Below, piece after piece: positions 17,064 to 27,861 of a DNA stretch of 62,465 nucleotides (position 1 is the first letter of the stretch; every line of letters begins with the position of its first letter). Under the pieces are notes generated by a model. The model had not been told where the DNA came from. It saw only the letters and a list, made by a program, of their open reading frames with translations, and did not search any database. Source of the stretch: Cryobacterium sp. (GTDB taxonomy: Bacteria; Actinomycetota; Actinomycetes; Actinomycetales; Microbacteriaceae); assembly GCF_026786305.1 (NCBI RefSeq), contig NZ_JAJAYI010000023.1:1-62465 (forward strand), given 5' to 3'. The translations under genes were made by a program, and so were the position numbers.

Positions 17064-17863
17064 GCGCGCCTGCGCTTCTGCGGCGCGTGCAGGGAACGCC
17101 CGACAACGCTCGTCGCGATCACGGTCGCGGTGATCACGAGGCCGGGAAAGACGGCGATCCACCAGGCCGTTGCCAGAAAGTTTCGCCCATCCGACAGGAT
17201 CAGCCCCCACTCCGGCGTCGGTGGTTTCGGCCCCAGGCCGAGAAAGCTGAGCCCAGCTGCCGCTGCGATGGCCGTACCAACGCCCATGGTTGCCATCGAC
17301 AGCAGCGGGCCGAGCGTGTTGGGAACGACGTGCCGCAGCAGCGTTGCAGTGCGAGGCACGCCGAGGGTACGGGCTGCCTCGACGTATCCGGCGCGCGTGA
17401 CGACCAGGGTCTGTACTCGGGCGACCCGGGCGTAGGCAGGCATGACGGCAATGGCTACGGCGACAAGCAGGCTCGCCTCCCCCGGCCCGATGATCGCGAT
17501 AACGATGAGCGCGAGCAGAAACTCCGGGAAGGCCATCACGATTTCGATGGCACGCGAGAGCACACCGTCGCCGAGCCGGTGCATCGACGCGGCGAGCGCA
17601 CCGATGGCGAGGCCGACGACGAGCGCGATCGCCGTCGCGCCGAAACCGATGGCGAGCGAGTAGCGCGATCCGTAGAGCACGCGGGCGAAAACATCCCGGC
17701 CGGCCTGGTCTGTACCAAACGGATGCGCGAGGCTCGGCGCCTCGAGGGCGGCCGCGAGGTCGGTTTGCAGCGGGTCGGCCGAGGTGAGGAGCGACGGCGC
17801 GAGCGTGCACACGACGAGCAGCAGCAGAAATGATGCGGCGATCAGCGCCGATGCCCGCCTCAC
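17060..17863 (-). CDS. Peptide/nickel ABC transporter permease (DppC type)
   Basis: 267 residues with about six transmembrane helices and the EAA loop ARTLGVPRTATLLRHVVPN that contacts the ATPase. The FGTDQAGRDVFARVLYGSR N-terminal block is typical of DppC/OppC permeases. It overlaps both neighbours by four bases (ATGA), so the importer genes are tightly coupled. Confidence 0.93.
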   Translation of the reverse strand: MRRASALIAASFLLLLVVCTLAPSLLTSADPLQTDLAAALEAPSLAHPFGTDQAGRDVFARVLYGSRYSLAIGFGATAIALVVGLAIGALAASMHRLGDGVLSRAIEIVMAFPEFLLALIVIAIIGPGEASLLVAVAIAVMPAYARVARVQTLVVTRAGYVEAARTLGVPRTATLLRHVVPNTLGPLLSMATMGVGTAIAAAAGLSFLGLGPKPPTPEWGLILSDGRNFLATAWWIAVFPGLVITATVIATSVVGRSLHAPQKRRRA

Positions 17864-18798
17864 GAGTACACCGCCGCGGTCATCAGGCGCGGGTCGACGC
17901 GGTCGTAGAGCAGGTCTACCAGCAGGTTGATCACCGAAAAGACCACCGCAGCGAGCACGACAATGCCGAGCACGATCGGAATGTCGCGGTTGATGATGGC
18001 GTTGAGCGCGACCCGCCCGAGGCCGGGCCTTGCGAAGACGGTCTCGACCAGCACCGAGCCGCCGAGCAGGGAGCCGACGATGTACCCGGTCAGCGTGATG
18101 CTGTTGGCAGCGGCATGCCGAAGCGTGTGCCGCAGCACCAGCCGGCTGTGGCTGGCCCCGCGCGCACGAACAGTTTCAACAAACGGAAGAGCGGATGCGG
18201 CCTCCAGCCCCTGCCGAAACACCTGGCTGATGATTCCCGCAACGGGGAGCGCGAGGGTCACGGCCGGGAGAATCAGCGCGGCGAGCCCCTCGGTCGACAC
18301 CACCGGAAACCAGCCCAGCCCGAACCCGAAGACGGTGATCAGCACGAGCCCGGTCCAAAACGTTGGCGACGACACTGCGAACAGCTCCACCAGCGACAGG
18401 AGCGCCTTGCTGCGGGGACCGCGGGCGAGCAGGGCCGACCCGAGGGCGAGCAGGAGGGCGAAGACCATCGCGAGCGCCATCAGCTGCACGGTCGGGGCGA
18501 GCTGGCCCCCGATGACCTCGCCGACCGGGCTCTGCAGGCGGTATGAGGTGCCGAGGTCACCGCGAAGCAGACGCCCGAGGTAGGCCAGATATTGCACGAA
18601 CGGTGGCTCGGCGAGGCCCCAGTCGGCGCGCACCTCAGCGCGCACCCGCTCGCTGACCTCGGCGTGGACGCCGAGCATAACGTCGACCGGGTCGCCCGGT
18701 ACCAGGCGCAGGGCCAGAAACCCGACGGTCGCGGCGCCCCAGACGACGAGAACCATGCCGCCGAGGCGCCCGAACAGGCGCAGTCCCGAGTTCTTCAC
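17860..18798 (-). CDS. Peptide/nickel ABC transporter permease (DppB type)
   Basis: 312 residues. The N-terminal helix is followed by a long periplasmic segment with RLVPGDPVDVMLG (the DppB P-G-D-P motif), then five helices and an EAA loop with RARGASHSRLVLRHTLRHA. It forms the heteromeric channel with the DppC-type permease. It starts 16 bases after the binding-protein stop. Confidence 0.93.
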   Translation of the reverse strand: MKNSGLRLFGRLGGMVLVVWGAATVGFLALRLVPGDPVDVMLGVHAEVSERVRAEVRADWGLAEPPFVQYLAYLGRLLRGDLGTSYRLQSPVGEVIGGQLAPTVQLMALAMVFALLLALGSALLARGPRSKALLSLVELFAVSSPTFWTGLVLITVFGFGLGWFPVVSTEGLAALILPAVTLALPVAGIISQVFRQGLEAASALPFVETVRARGASHSRLVLRHTLRHAAANSITLTGYIVGSLLGGSVLVETVFARPGLGRVALNAIINRDIPIVLGIVVLAAVVFSVINLLVDLLYDRVDPRLMTAAVYS

Positions 18799-18814
18799 CG
18801 GCCCAACGCAGCGC

Positions 18815-20515
18815 TTAGCCGGCCGAGGTCAGCGACGCACCATAGAACAGCGGCTGCCCATACAGGTCGAAGGTCAGCCCGGTGATCGCGCTGCTGTGGG
18901 CCGTGATCGCCGACGACACCGAGATCGGTACGATCGCGACCTGCTCGGCGTTCCACTGCTGCAGTTGGGCATAGAGACCGGCGCGAACGGCCGGGTCACT
19001 CGAGGCGACCGCGCCATCGAGCAGGGCATCAACGGCGGGGTCGCTCACCGACGACCCGTTCTTGTAACCGCCGGAGTGCAGGTGCGCACGCAAGACGTCG
19101 GCATCGACGCTTGGAAAGCTCCAGTCCGAGAGGTCGTAACTGCGCTTCTCGAACTCCTTGTAGTACGAGGCGACCTCGAGGTTGTCGCGCACGATTTCGA
19201 AGCCGACCTCCTTGAGGTTGGACTGCACGACATCGCCGAGGCTCGCGTTGGCATCCGAGACGGGAGTCCAGGCGAGCCAGCGGGCGCTCAGCCGGGCGCC
19301 GTCCTTCACGCGGTAACCGTCTGGGTCCCGCTCGGTCCAGCCCGCCGCGTCGAGCAGAGCGTTGGCCTGGTCGGGGTCGAACGACCAGCTGTTTTCGAGG
19401 GTTGCGTCGTAGGCATCCGGTGTCGTCGGTGTCAGGATGCTCCAGGCGCGTTCGACTTGACCCTGGTAGATGGTCTTGACGGCCGGGTCGATGTCGATGG
19501 CGAGCGCAAACGCCCGGCGCACGTTGAGGTCGGCAAAGACGCCACCGCCCGGAGCCTGGGTATTGTTCTGGTTGAGGAACAAGGAGTACGGCAGACCGGG
19601 CATCGCGATCTTCTCGACCGTGAAGTCATCACCGATCTGGCTGACCGTGTTGGGAGCGATATCACTGGCGATCTGCGCGTCACCGCTCGTGAGCGCGCCG
19701 GTGCGCACCGACGACTCGGGCAGAATCCTGAACCTGAGCGTCTCGATCTCGGGCGGGCCCTGGTGGGTGCTGCCCTCTGGTGCCCAGTTATAGTCGGGGT
19801 TCGCGGTGAAGACGATCTCCTGATCGGGGGTGTACGACGTGAGCGTGTAAGGGCCGGTTCCGACGGAAATATCGGGACCGCCGGCACCGAGCTGAGCCGC
19901 CTTGGTCTTCAAGACTCCGGGCGCGTAGAAGCCCAGCTTGGCCGTACTGACCGCCTGGAGGAACGGAGCGTATGGCTGCGTGAAATCTACGCGCACGGTG
20001 TACTCATTGACGGCCTCTGTGCCGGCGTAGTACCCGCCGGTTTCGGCAAAGCCGATCAGGCTGGCCGCGTCGGCTGACGCGGTCTCGGGAGCCACGACGT
20101 GCTCGAAGTTCGCTACGACCGCGGCGGCGTTGAACTTTTCGCCGTTTTGAAACGTCACGTCGTCGCGCAGGGTGAACGTATAGTGCAGGCCGTCGTCGGA
20201 GACGACCCATGACTTCGCCAGCCACGGTACGAAGGTGCCGTCGGTCTCCTGGTAGACGAGCGAGTCGAAGGAGTTACGCATGACGAGCGCGGTCACCTGG
20301 AAGGCGGAGGAGTGAATGTCCATCTTGCCGGAGCTGAGCGTTCCGCCGGAGATCGCGTAGGTGAGCGTCGACGCGTCGCTGGCCGACGGCGCCGGTGAAG
20401 TGGAGCATCCGGCGAGCAGTGCGGCCGTGGCGAGAGCCGCAATCGCGGTGAAGACTCGCCCGCGGCGACGAGAGCTGGTGTGCAGGGGGGAACGGTTGCG
20501 GGCGCGACTGCGCAT
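18815..20515 (-). CDS. Extracellular solute-binding lipoprotein, family 5
   Basis: 566 residues from the ATG at 20515. An Arg-rich n-region and hydrophobic core are followed by lipobox LLAGCS, so Cys37 would be lipidated and anchored outside the membrane. The family 5 signature appears in FVPWLAKSWVVSDDGLHYTF and GTGPYTLTSY. It captures the substrate for the permease/ATPase genes downstream; order SBP-DppB-DppC-DppDF. A GAGAG ribosome site lies upstream. In-frame starts further upstream would remove the signal-peptide logic and are rejected. Confidence 0.93.
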   Translation of the reverse strand: MRSRARNRSPLHTSSRRRGRVFTAIAALATAALLAGCSTSPAPSASDASTLTYAISGGTLSSGKMDIHSSAFQVTALVMRNSFDSLVYQETDGTFVPWLAKSWVVSDDGLHYTFTLRDDVTFQNGEKFNAAAVVANFEHVVAPETASADAASLIGFAETGGYYAGTEAVNEYTVRVDFTQPYAPFLQAVSTAKLGFYAPGVLKTKAAQLGAGGPDISVGTGPYTLTSYTPDQEIVFTANPDYNWAPEGSTHQGPPEIETLRFRILPESSVRTGALTSGDAQIASDIAPNTVSQIGDDFTVEKIAMPGLPYSLFLNQNNTQAPGGGVFADLNVRRAFALAIDIDPAVKTIYQGQVERAWSILTPTTPDAYDATLENSWSFDPDQANALLDAAGWTERDPDGYRVKDGARLSARWLAWTPVSDANASLGDVVQSNLKEVGFEIVRDNLEVASYYKEFEKRSYDLSDWSFPSVDADVLRAHLHSGGYKNGSSVSDPAVDALLDGAVASSDPAVRAGLYAQLQQWNAEQVAIVPISVSSAITAHSSAITGLTFDLYGQPLFYGASLTSAG

Positions 20516-20544
20516 GAAAATGATCTCTCTGTGGTCAATACTGT

Positions 20545-20582
20545 CGTGGTGATTCGTGGTGATTCGTGGTGATTCGTGGTGG
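20545..20582. repeat. 10-bp tandem repeat
   Basis: CGTGGTGATT repeats at 20545, 20555 and 20565 with a partial fourth copy. It lies in the leader of the binding-protein gene, between sufT and the importer operon. Confidence 0.9.
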
Positions 20583-20652
20583 ACGGCAGCTCCGCACGAC
20601 CCGGCCTCGGGCGTCTGGACGCGGTCGCCACTGACGCTGGGCCGCGGGCGGG

Positions 20653-21213
20653 TTAGAACATTCCGAGCTGGAGGCGGGCGGCCTCCGACATGCGGTCCTG
20701 ACCCCACGGTGGCTCCCACACCAGCTCAACATCGACGTCACTCACTCCGGGGACCCGCTTGACCTCGGCCTGCGCGTCATTCTTGAGCACGTCCCCCATG
20801 CCGCAGCCCGGTGCCGTCATTGACATCTTGATGTCTATTCGGTAGGTACCATCTTCGAGGGGCTGCGCTTCACACCCGTAGATCAGCCCCAGATCCACAA
20901 CATTGATGGGGATCTCGGGATCGAAAACGTTCTTGAGTTGCCCCATGACCTGCTCCATGTCAAAGGGCGCCCCGTCCACAAGCACGGTTTCGGCGACCGG
21001 ATCCGTCAGTCCGAGCGCTGCAGAATCCTCGGCGCTGATTCGCACAAGGTACCCCATCGAGGTTTGCACTGTCGCGCTTCCCCCCAGAGTCTGCGTGACG
21101 ACGACCTGCTCCCCCTCTTGGAGGAGCATCGGCTGCCCACCGGGAATGACCGTGGCCTGGCAGCTCTGCGGAAGGTCAAAGATTCTATATCTGCCTGAGT
21201 CCATGCGGCTCAC
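20653..21213 (-). CDS. sufT: Iron-sulfur assembly protein SufT (MIP18/PaaD-like)
   Basis: 186 residues. The MIP18-type domain contains FDPEIPINVVDLGLIYG and KMSMTAPGCGMGDVL with its conserved cysteine; an N-terminal ~85-residue extension is typical of SufT. It helps mature Fe-S proteins at the end of the SUF pathway. It starts four bases before the sufU stop, completing the operon. Confidence 0.93.
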   Translation of the reverse strand: MSRMDSGRYRIFDLPQSCQATVIPGGQPMLLQEGEQVVVTQTLGGSATVQTSMGYLVRISAEDSAALGLTDPVAETVLVDGAPFDMEQVMGQLKNVFDPEIPINVVDLGLIYGCEAQPLEDGTYRIDIKMSMTAPGCGMGDVLKNDAQAEVKRVPGVSDVDVELVWEPPWGQDRMSEAARLQLGMF

Positions 21214-21728
21214 TCCGTTCCGTTCTGGAGGTCACCCGTCATGGGTGCGCCCCCTCTTACGGCACCCTCGTGAGGGGCGCCTTCTTTCAGAGCGCTGTGC
21301 AAGGCCTGCCAGGACAAAGTTGCACATTTGACCCGTGCCGGGTATTCCCACACGCCCGACAGTACGGCGAGTTTGCCCACACCGTCCGGGGGGCCAGCCC
21401 CCTCAGGCTTCGTGGTGAGCATGGTGTGCACACGACGGAAGAGGGCGAAAGCCTCGTCGGTCTGCAGACCCTTCACCGCACTCGTCATGAGCGAAGCGGA
21501 TGCCTTCGAAATGGCGCATCCGTCGCCCTCGAATGCGATATCGGCGATGCGGTCACCGTCGCGCTGCACATACAGGGTCAGATGATCACCGCACAGGGGA
21601 TTCAACGCCTCAATGGTCTGGTGCGCTCCCTCCAGCTGGCGAAGATTCCGCGGGCTGTGGGCGTGTTCGATGATCATCTCCTGGTAGAGCCCCGCCATGC
21701 TGGTGCCCGTTGCCACGTTGGTACTCAT
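21210..21728 (-). CDS. sufU: SUF system scaffold/sulfur-transfer protein SufU
   Basis: 172 residues. The three conserved cysteines are in NPLCGDH, GDGCAISKAS and VKCATLSW, as in SufU, where they hold zinc or sulfur. It normally receives persulfide sulfur from SufS. No sufS precedes it; it follows sufD directly with a four-base overlap. Confidence 0.94.
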   Translation of the reverse strand: MSTNVATGTSMAGLYQEMIIEHAHSPRNLRQLEGAHQTIEALNPLCGDHLTLYVQRDGDRIADIAFEGDGCAISKASASLMTSAVKGLQTDEAFALFRRVHTMLTTKPEGAGPPDGVGKLAVLSGVWEYPARVKCATLSWQALHSALKEGAPHEGAVRGGAPMTGDLQNGTE

Positions 21729-23058
21729 TGCTGAACTCGATGGGCACCGCTTCCGAACCGAGTGGACACGAGCGCCTCCAGCGACGCGCGGAGCGGCTCC
21801 AACTCGATTCGATCCACCATCTCCTGCACGAAGGCATACACCAGCAGGCCCCGAGCGCTCTCCAACGGCAGACCGCGCGTGCGCAGGTAGAGCAGCGCCT
21901 CATCATCCATTTGGCCGACCGCTGCACCGTGCGTGCACTTCACGTCATCGGTGTAAATTTCCAGTCTCGGCCGGGTGTCCACCTGGGCGCGATCATTGAG
22001 CAGAAGGTTCTTGTTCTTCTGGTTGGCATCGGTCCCATCGGCCCCGTGCCGAACCATGATGTGTCCGTTGAAAACGCCGTGCCCACGATCGTCCAGCACA
22101 CCCTTGTAGAGCTGATGGCTGGTGCAGTTGGTCGCGACGTGATCGACGAAGATCGTGTTGTCGTGAACCTGCTCGCCCTGGGGCAGGTAAATGCCGTCCA
22201 AACTTACCTCGGCCTCAACGCCCTCCAGACGCACCCGTATTTCGTGGCGAGCGACACTGGACCCCAGCATCACCGAGCGGGAGGCGAACTGGCTGCCACG
22301 AGCCTGGCGCACGTCGAGCAAAGCCAAATGGAAGGCGGTGGTGGGCTCGTTCTGCACCTTGTAGTGATCGATCCGGGCATTCTCAGCCAGAACAACCTCG
22401 GTGACGACGTTCGTGCAGTACACATCGCCGTCGAGACCGGCATAGGTCTCAACGATCGTCGCACGACTCCCGGAGTCGGCGATGATGACGGACCGCGGGC
22501 TCGTCATCAAGGGAACACCCTCGGTATCGGAGAAGAAGACCAACTGGATCGGTTCATCAACGACCGTGTCGTTCGTGAAGTGAATGAACGCGCCGTCCTC
22601 GGCGAAGACGTCGTTGAAGGCAGCGAAGGCGTGGTGCTCTCCCGGCGTATGCCCGAGGAACGGTTTGAGCCGGTCCGGGCTCGTCTCCAGTACGGCTGCC
22701 AGAGTCGTGACGACGGCACCGGATGGCAACCCGGTCAGTCGCGAGAACTCAGGCGAGAAGTGACCATTGACGAAGACCAGGCGGGGGCCGCCGAGATCGA
22801 TCGCGGCCTTGTTGATGAGGTCTAATGTGACCCTGGGGCCAGGCCCCGCCCCGGCAGCCACAAACGGCACGGCCAGGATCCCGTCGAGCGCGGTGTACTT
22901 CCAGTCCTCGTCTTTCCGAGACGGAAAGCCATTCTTACCGACCCATTCGAGGGCTTTCAGGCGTGCCTCGGCGAGCCAGCCCAGATCGCGGCCATCACGC
23001 CCCGGCGACAGCTCTGAGAGAACACCCCCTGCTGCTCGCACTGGAACTTTCACCGCGG

Positions 23059-23062
<4 letters not shown>
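21725..23062 (-). CDS. sufD: Fe-S cluster assembly protein SufD
   Basis: 445 residues. The C-terminal beta-helix domain has the family ending KCTHGAAVGQMDDEALLYL. It pairs with SufB on SufC to form the SufBC2D scaffold that assembles and hands over clusters. It overlaps sufC by four bases upstream and sufU by four downstream. The order here is B-C-D, with SufC between, rather than B-D-C as in many actinobacteria. Confidence 0.95.
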
Positions 23063-23822
<760 letters not shown>

Positions 23823-23823
<1 letters not shown>

Positions 23824-25286
23824 TAGCCAACACTTCCTTCTAGACTCACGGTCAATAATTTTTGGGCTTCGACGGCGAATTCCATCGGCAGCATCTTGAA
23901 TACTTCACGGCAGAACCCGTTCACAATCATCGAGACGGCTTCTTCCTCGGGAATGCCGCGCTGACGGCAATACAAGAGTTGTTCCTCGCCGATCTTCGAC
24001 GTTGAGGCTTCGTGTTCGACCTGCCCGGTCTGGTTCTTCACGTCGATATAGGGCAGGGTGTGCGCGCCGCTGTCCTTACCGATCAGCAGCGAGTCGCACT
24101 GGGTGAAGTTGCGAGCCCCGACAGCCGAGTGGCGAATGTCTACCAGGCCCCGGTAGGTGTTCTGGCCGTGACCGGCCGAGATCGCCTTCGAGATAATGGT
24201 GCTTTTCGTGTTCTTGCCGATGTGCACCATCTTGCTGCCGGTATCGGCCTGCTGGCGCCTGGCGGTCAAGGCCACCGAGTAGAACTCACCGACCGAGTTA
24301 TCGCCCTTCAGAACCACGCCGGGATACTTCCAGGTGATCGCTGAACCGGTCTCGACCTGGGTCCAGGAGATCTTCGCGTTCTTCCCGGAGGCCATACCCC
24401 GCTTGGTGACGAAATTGTAGACACCACCATTGCCATCCGCGTCGCCGGGGTACCAGTTCTGAACGGTCGAATACTTGATCTGCGCATCATCGAGAGCGAC
24501 GAGTTCGACGACGGCGGCGTGCAGCTGGTTCTTGTCCCGCACCGGAGCCGTACAGCCCTCGAGATAGCTGACATACGCAGCGTCCTCGGCGATGATCAGG
24601 GTGCGCTCGAATTGCCCGGTGTCTACGGCGTTGATCCGAAAGTAGGTGGAGAGCTCCATCGGGCAGTGCACGCCCTTGGGAATGTAGCAAAACGACCCGT
24701 CGGTGAACACCGCAGAGTTCAGGCAGGCGAAGAAGTTGTCGTTATACGGAACGACCGTGCCGAGGTAGCGTCGCACCAGCTCCGGGTGCTCCTGCACAGC
24801 TTCGGAGAAGGAGCAGAAGATCACGCCGACCGCTGCCAGTTTGTCTTTGAAGGTCGTGGCGACCGACACCGAATCAACGATCGCGTCCACCGCGACGCCG
24901 CTCAGCCGCTCCTGCTCGCCGAGCGAGATGCCGAGTTTGTCAAACATCTCCCGCAGTTCAGGGTCGACCTCGTCCATACTCGCTACCGTCTTCTTCGGCC
25001 GCGGATCGGCGTAGTAGATGATGTCCTGATAATCAACGGGCCCATAGGAGACGTGCTGCCAGGTGGGAGGCGTCAGTGTTGTCCAGTGCCGATACGCCTT
25101 CAGCCGCCAGTCGAGGAGCCACTCCGGCTCGTTCTTCTTGGCTGAGATCAGCCGGATGATGTCTTCGCTCAAGCCCCGGGGGGCAACTTCGGTTTCGAGA
25201 TCCGTGCTGAATCCGTACTGGTACTCCTGGTTGGCGAGCTCACGAACCTCATCGGAAATACCTACCGTGGTCGTAGGTGCACTCAT
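23823..25286 (-). CDS. sufB: Fe-S cluster assembly protein SufB
   Basis: 487 residues from the ATG at 25286 with a strong AAGGAG. Characteristic blocks are [34 protein letters not shown] and [17 protein letters not shown]. It is the catalytic scaffold of the SUF complex. An upstream in-frame extension is rejected because the ribosome site and family start agree at 25286. Between it and sufR lie 125 bases with three 9-bp CTTCGCCGA repeats (25329-25355). Confidence 0.97.
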
Positions 25287-25328
25287 CTTTGTCTCCTTGT
25301 CACGTGTTGAAAAAAACCTGGGACTGCG

Positions 25329-25355
25329 CTTCGCCGACTTCGCCGACTTCGCCGG
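25329..25355. repeat. 9-bp tandem repeat (CTTCGCCGA x3)
   Basis: Three successive copies, the last with one change, lie in the sufR-sufB intergenic gap. No regulatory motif is recognised in it. Confidence 0.8.
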
Positions 25356-25411
25356 CGCATGCCGGAAGATCACCCGGCGCCCGGTGCACGGGTGTTGAAT
25401 TGGGAGAACGC

Positions 25412-26179
25412 CTAGGGGGCGGGCCCATCCAGTGGCACAACGGTGCGGCACAGGTGTTCCCCGTTGGCCATGGTTGTCACGCGTTCGACGGGTACTCCGA
25501 GGAGCCGCGAGAAGGCCTCGGTCTCGGCATCGCAAATCGCCGGGAACTCGGTGGCGACGTGCCGAACCGGGCAGTGTCCCTGGCACAGTTGCATGCCGAG
25601 CGTGGGCACAGCCGTTGCCGGCAGGCCCGTTGCCGGCAGGCCCGTTGCCGGCAGGCTACGGGCAGACTGGCTGGGTACCGGCAGTCCGTCGTCGGCGGGT
25701 CGAATAGAAGCGGCGAAGCCGTCGGCGGTCAGCGCCGCAGCGAGAGCTTCTGCGCGCGCTGCGGCGTTATCGTCAGCCGAAGCCACGCGGGCGGAATAAC
25801 GGGCAACGAGCCCGTTAGCGCGTTCGCGGGCGAAGGCGGCGACGGCATCCGCGCCGGCGTGCTGAGCGAGAAAGCGCAGGGCCGAGGCGGCCATCTCGTC
25901 GTAGTGGTGTTCCAGGCCGGCATGCCCGGCTTCGGTGAGAACGTAGGCGCGGGCGGGGCGACCACGGCCACGGTTACTGGCTTCGCCGAGGGCCGGGTCG
26001 TATTCCTCGATCGCGTTCTGCTCGGTGAGCGCGTCGAGGTGGCGGCGCACCGCGGCCGGCGTCAGCCCGAGGCCGGCGGCGAGGTCGGCGGCGGTGACCG
26101 GGCCGTCCTGGGCGAGGGTCAGACGCACCCGGTCGCGGGTGGCGGTCGCAGAGGTGGCGTCACTCTCATTTATTAACAC
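25412..26179 (-). CDS. sufR: SufR-type transcriptional regulator with Fe-S cysteines
   Basis: 255 residues from a GTG at 26179. The N-terminal winged helix ([19 protein letters not shown]) is followed by a wing [12 protein letters not shown] and a C-terminal cysteine set [21 protein letters not shown], which in the family binds an Fe-S cluster and senses Fe-S status. A low-complexity linker [17 protein letters not shown], coded by a 15-bp minisatellite, sits just before the cysteines. It is the first gene of the SUF locus and probably represses its own promoter and sufB. Confidence 0.9.
   Translation of the reverse strand: MLINESDATSATATRDRVRLTLAQDGPVTAADLAAGLGLTPAAVRRHLDALTEQNAIEEYDPALGEASNRGRGRPARAYVLTEAGHAGLEHHYDEMAASALRFLAQHAGADAVAAFARERANGLVARYSARVASADDNAAARAEALAAALTADGFAASIRPADDGLPVPSQSARSLPATGLPATGLPATAVPTLGMQLCQGHCPVRHVATEFPAICDAETEAFSRLLGVPVERVTTMANGEHLCRTVVPLDGPAP
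25611..25655 (-). repeat. 15-bp in-frame tandem repeat in sufR linker
   Basis: Three units of CCCGTTGCCGGCAGG (first with one change) at 25611, 25626 and 25641 encode the LPATG repeats between the DNA-binding and cysteine regions. Unit length keeps the frame, so linker length can vary. Confidence 0.88.
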
Positions 26180-26232
26180 AACACGAGTGTGACCTAATTC
26201 ACGAGCACTGTCCAGTCAGGGTCACCTAACCT
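26174..26232 (-). promoter_or_regulatory. sufR promoter/start region with repeated TTAGGT motif
   Basis: Minus strand, reading into the sufR GTG. TTAGGTGACCCT and TTAGGTCACACT occur as direct repeats ~30 bases apart, and the second runs into ACACTCGTGT, a near inverted repeat. The outer copy, read on plus as AGTCAGGGTCACCTAA, matches about 13 of 19 positions of the DtxR/IdeR iron-box consensus. A CTGACT/TTAGGT pair 16 bases apart could be the -35/-10. A homologous copy lies upstream of the MFS gene at 15210. Confidence 0.5.
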
Positions 26233-26264
26233 CTGCATCCGGCCGGGCAGCGCCGCCCGTCGAT

Positions 26265-27716
26265 CTAGCGCACAAACCTGTAGTACTCGATGCCGAGGTC
26301 GTAGAATCCGGGGCCATCCGCCGTGCCGACCCGATCGATGACGAATTCGTCGTGCGGTACGAGCGGCGGCAGGTCGCTGGGCCGCCCCTCGTGCAGGGCG
26401 AGGTAGTGCTCCTGGGTGAGGTCAACAGGGCTGTACAGTGACGCCTCGAAATTGATCTTGGCGGCAGCCTGCTCCCATCCGGCGGCGACACGCATCGGGA
26501 TCGCCTCGGCGGCATCTCCGCTGCCATACCCGAGGGCGAGCCATTCCTGACCGGCCAGGTCGATGCCGCCCTGCTGGGCTTGGGTGAGCCCGGCGGCCAG
26601 CCAGGCCGGCAGCGCGCCGGTGTACAAATTGCCGAGGTCCTTCATCGCCTCGGCACCCAGCGACAACTTGCTCTCAATGAGGCGATCCCAGACCTCGGTG
26701 TGCAGAAGGTGCCCACGCAGCTTTCGCGCCCATGGGTAGGCATCGCCGTCCCCGGCCGCTTGCGCCTCGAATGGGTTGTCGGCCCGCAGCTCGGCGAGCA
26801 CCGCTTCGTCGTCGAGGCCGGCATCCGCGGCGTACTCGCGCAGCTGTGCCTGACCGACCGCACCGTCAGCCGCGAGCTCGAACAGGTACGACATGACCCA
26901 CCCCGTCGCTGGCATGCGGTGATACGGGCGGTGTATGAACACTGCGTCCACCTCGTCGAAGTAGTCAAGACTCCGGCCCGGGCGTTTCCTCAGCATCGCG
27001 GCCATCGCATGATGGGTGGCGTCAATGTAACAGGTCGTGGAGTAGCGACCGTTGAAAACGGGGAGGTCCTGCATCTGACCATCGTCGCGTGGCGGCTGCC
27101 GAAAACGGGCAAAGGGTTTTCTGAAGTCGGCTATGCGGTACTGCGAATCGCTGCCGACCGCCGCGAGGTCTACCTCCAGCAGGTCCCCGTCGCCGTTCAC
27201 GAGCAGGGCTACCGCGCCTGCACCCTGCGTCGGCTCACCGGTGGAACCAATCGCATACTCGGCCACATCGGCGCACACGACAATGGCCTGCCGGCCGACT
27301 CCATCCGTCGCCAAATAGCGCAGCGCAGCCTTCACCCCGTACACGCCGCCGAGGCAGGCCTGCTTGAACTCGGGAACCTCGCAGTCCCGAGCCAGCTCGT
27401 TCTGGCCGTTGGCGAGCAGGGCGTCATTGATCATGCCCTTGATGATCACAGCACCGGCAGAGTTGTCGGTGGATGATTCCGTGCCGAGAGCCAGAAATCC
27501 CACTTGGGCCGGATCGATGTCGTAGTCGGTCATCAACCGCCAGACCGCATTGGCGGCGAGCGTGTAGATGCTGTGCTGCGGGCCGCGCATGCGGAAGGAA
27601 CGCCCCACCACGGCACGAACTTTGCTCCACGGCTCGTCATTCCACCGACACCAGTCCTCCAACTGCACGCGATACGGCGGCAGATACAGGGACATTCCGC
27701 TAATTCCAGGTGCCAA
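26265..27716 (-). CDS. Hydroxymethylglutaryl-CoA synthase
   Basis: 483 residues. Catalytic residues fit HMG-CoA synthase: Glu80 (ALGTESSTDNSAG), nucleophile Cys121 (EFKQACLGGVYG) and His262 (VFIHRPYHRMP). It condenses acetyl-CoA with acetoacetyl-CoA, the first committed step of the mevalonate pathway. At 483 residues it is longer than typical bacterial forms (~390), with extra sequence in the C-terminal half (about residues 290-400). It is divergently transcribed from the other mevalonate genes across a 145-base AT-rich gap. Confidence 0.92.
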   Translation of the reverse strand: MAPGISGMSLYLPPYRVQLEDWCRWNDEPWSKVRAVVGRSFRMRGPQHSIYTLAANAVWRLMTDYDIDPAQVGFLALGTESSTDNSAGAVIIKGMINDALLANGQNELARDCEVPEFKQACLGGVYGVKAALRYLATDGVGRQAIVVCADVAEYAIGSTGEPTQGAGAVALLVNGDGDLLEVDLAAVGSDSQYRIADFRKPFARFRQPPRDDGQMQDLPVFNGRYSTTCYIDATHHAMAAMLRKRPGRSLDYFDEVDAVFIHRPYHRMPATGWVMSYLFELAADGAVGQAQLREYAADAGLDDEAVLAELRADNPFEAQAAGDGDAYPWARKLRGHLLHTEVWDRLIESKLSLGAEAMKDLGNLYTGALPAWLAAGLTQAQQGGIDLAGQEWLALGYGSGDAAEAIPMRVAAGWEQAAAKINFEASLYSPVDLTQEHYLALHEGRPSDLPPLVPHDEFVIDRVGTADGPGFYDLGIEYYRFVR

Positions 27717-27861
27717 CAGTGCCCGTTTCGAGTTGTCTAGATAATCGGTTGAAAGAAAAATATACGCTAAATCAATTTAGCAAGCCGCAGGTTCGAAGGC
27801 GAGCAGCGGGAGCCGCTCCTCGCGCCGGGTAGAATCTGATGGACCCGATCGGAGCACAACT
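27717..27861. promoter_or_regulatory. AT-rich divergent promoter with palindrome GCTAAATCAATTTAGC
   Basis: This gap between the HMG-CoA synthase and diphosphomevalonate decarboxylase genes is markedly richer in A/T than its surroundings. It contains an inverted repeat with 7-base arms (27766-27781) and a TAGAAT hexamer at 27830-27835 usable as a -10. The palindrome is well placed for a regulator acting on both directions. No known operator is recognised. Confidence 0.5.
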
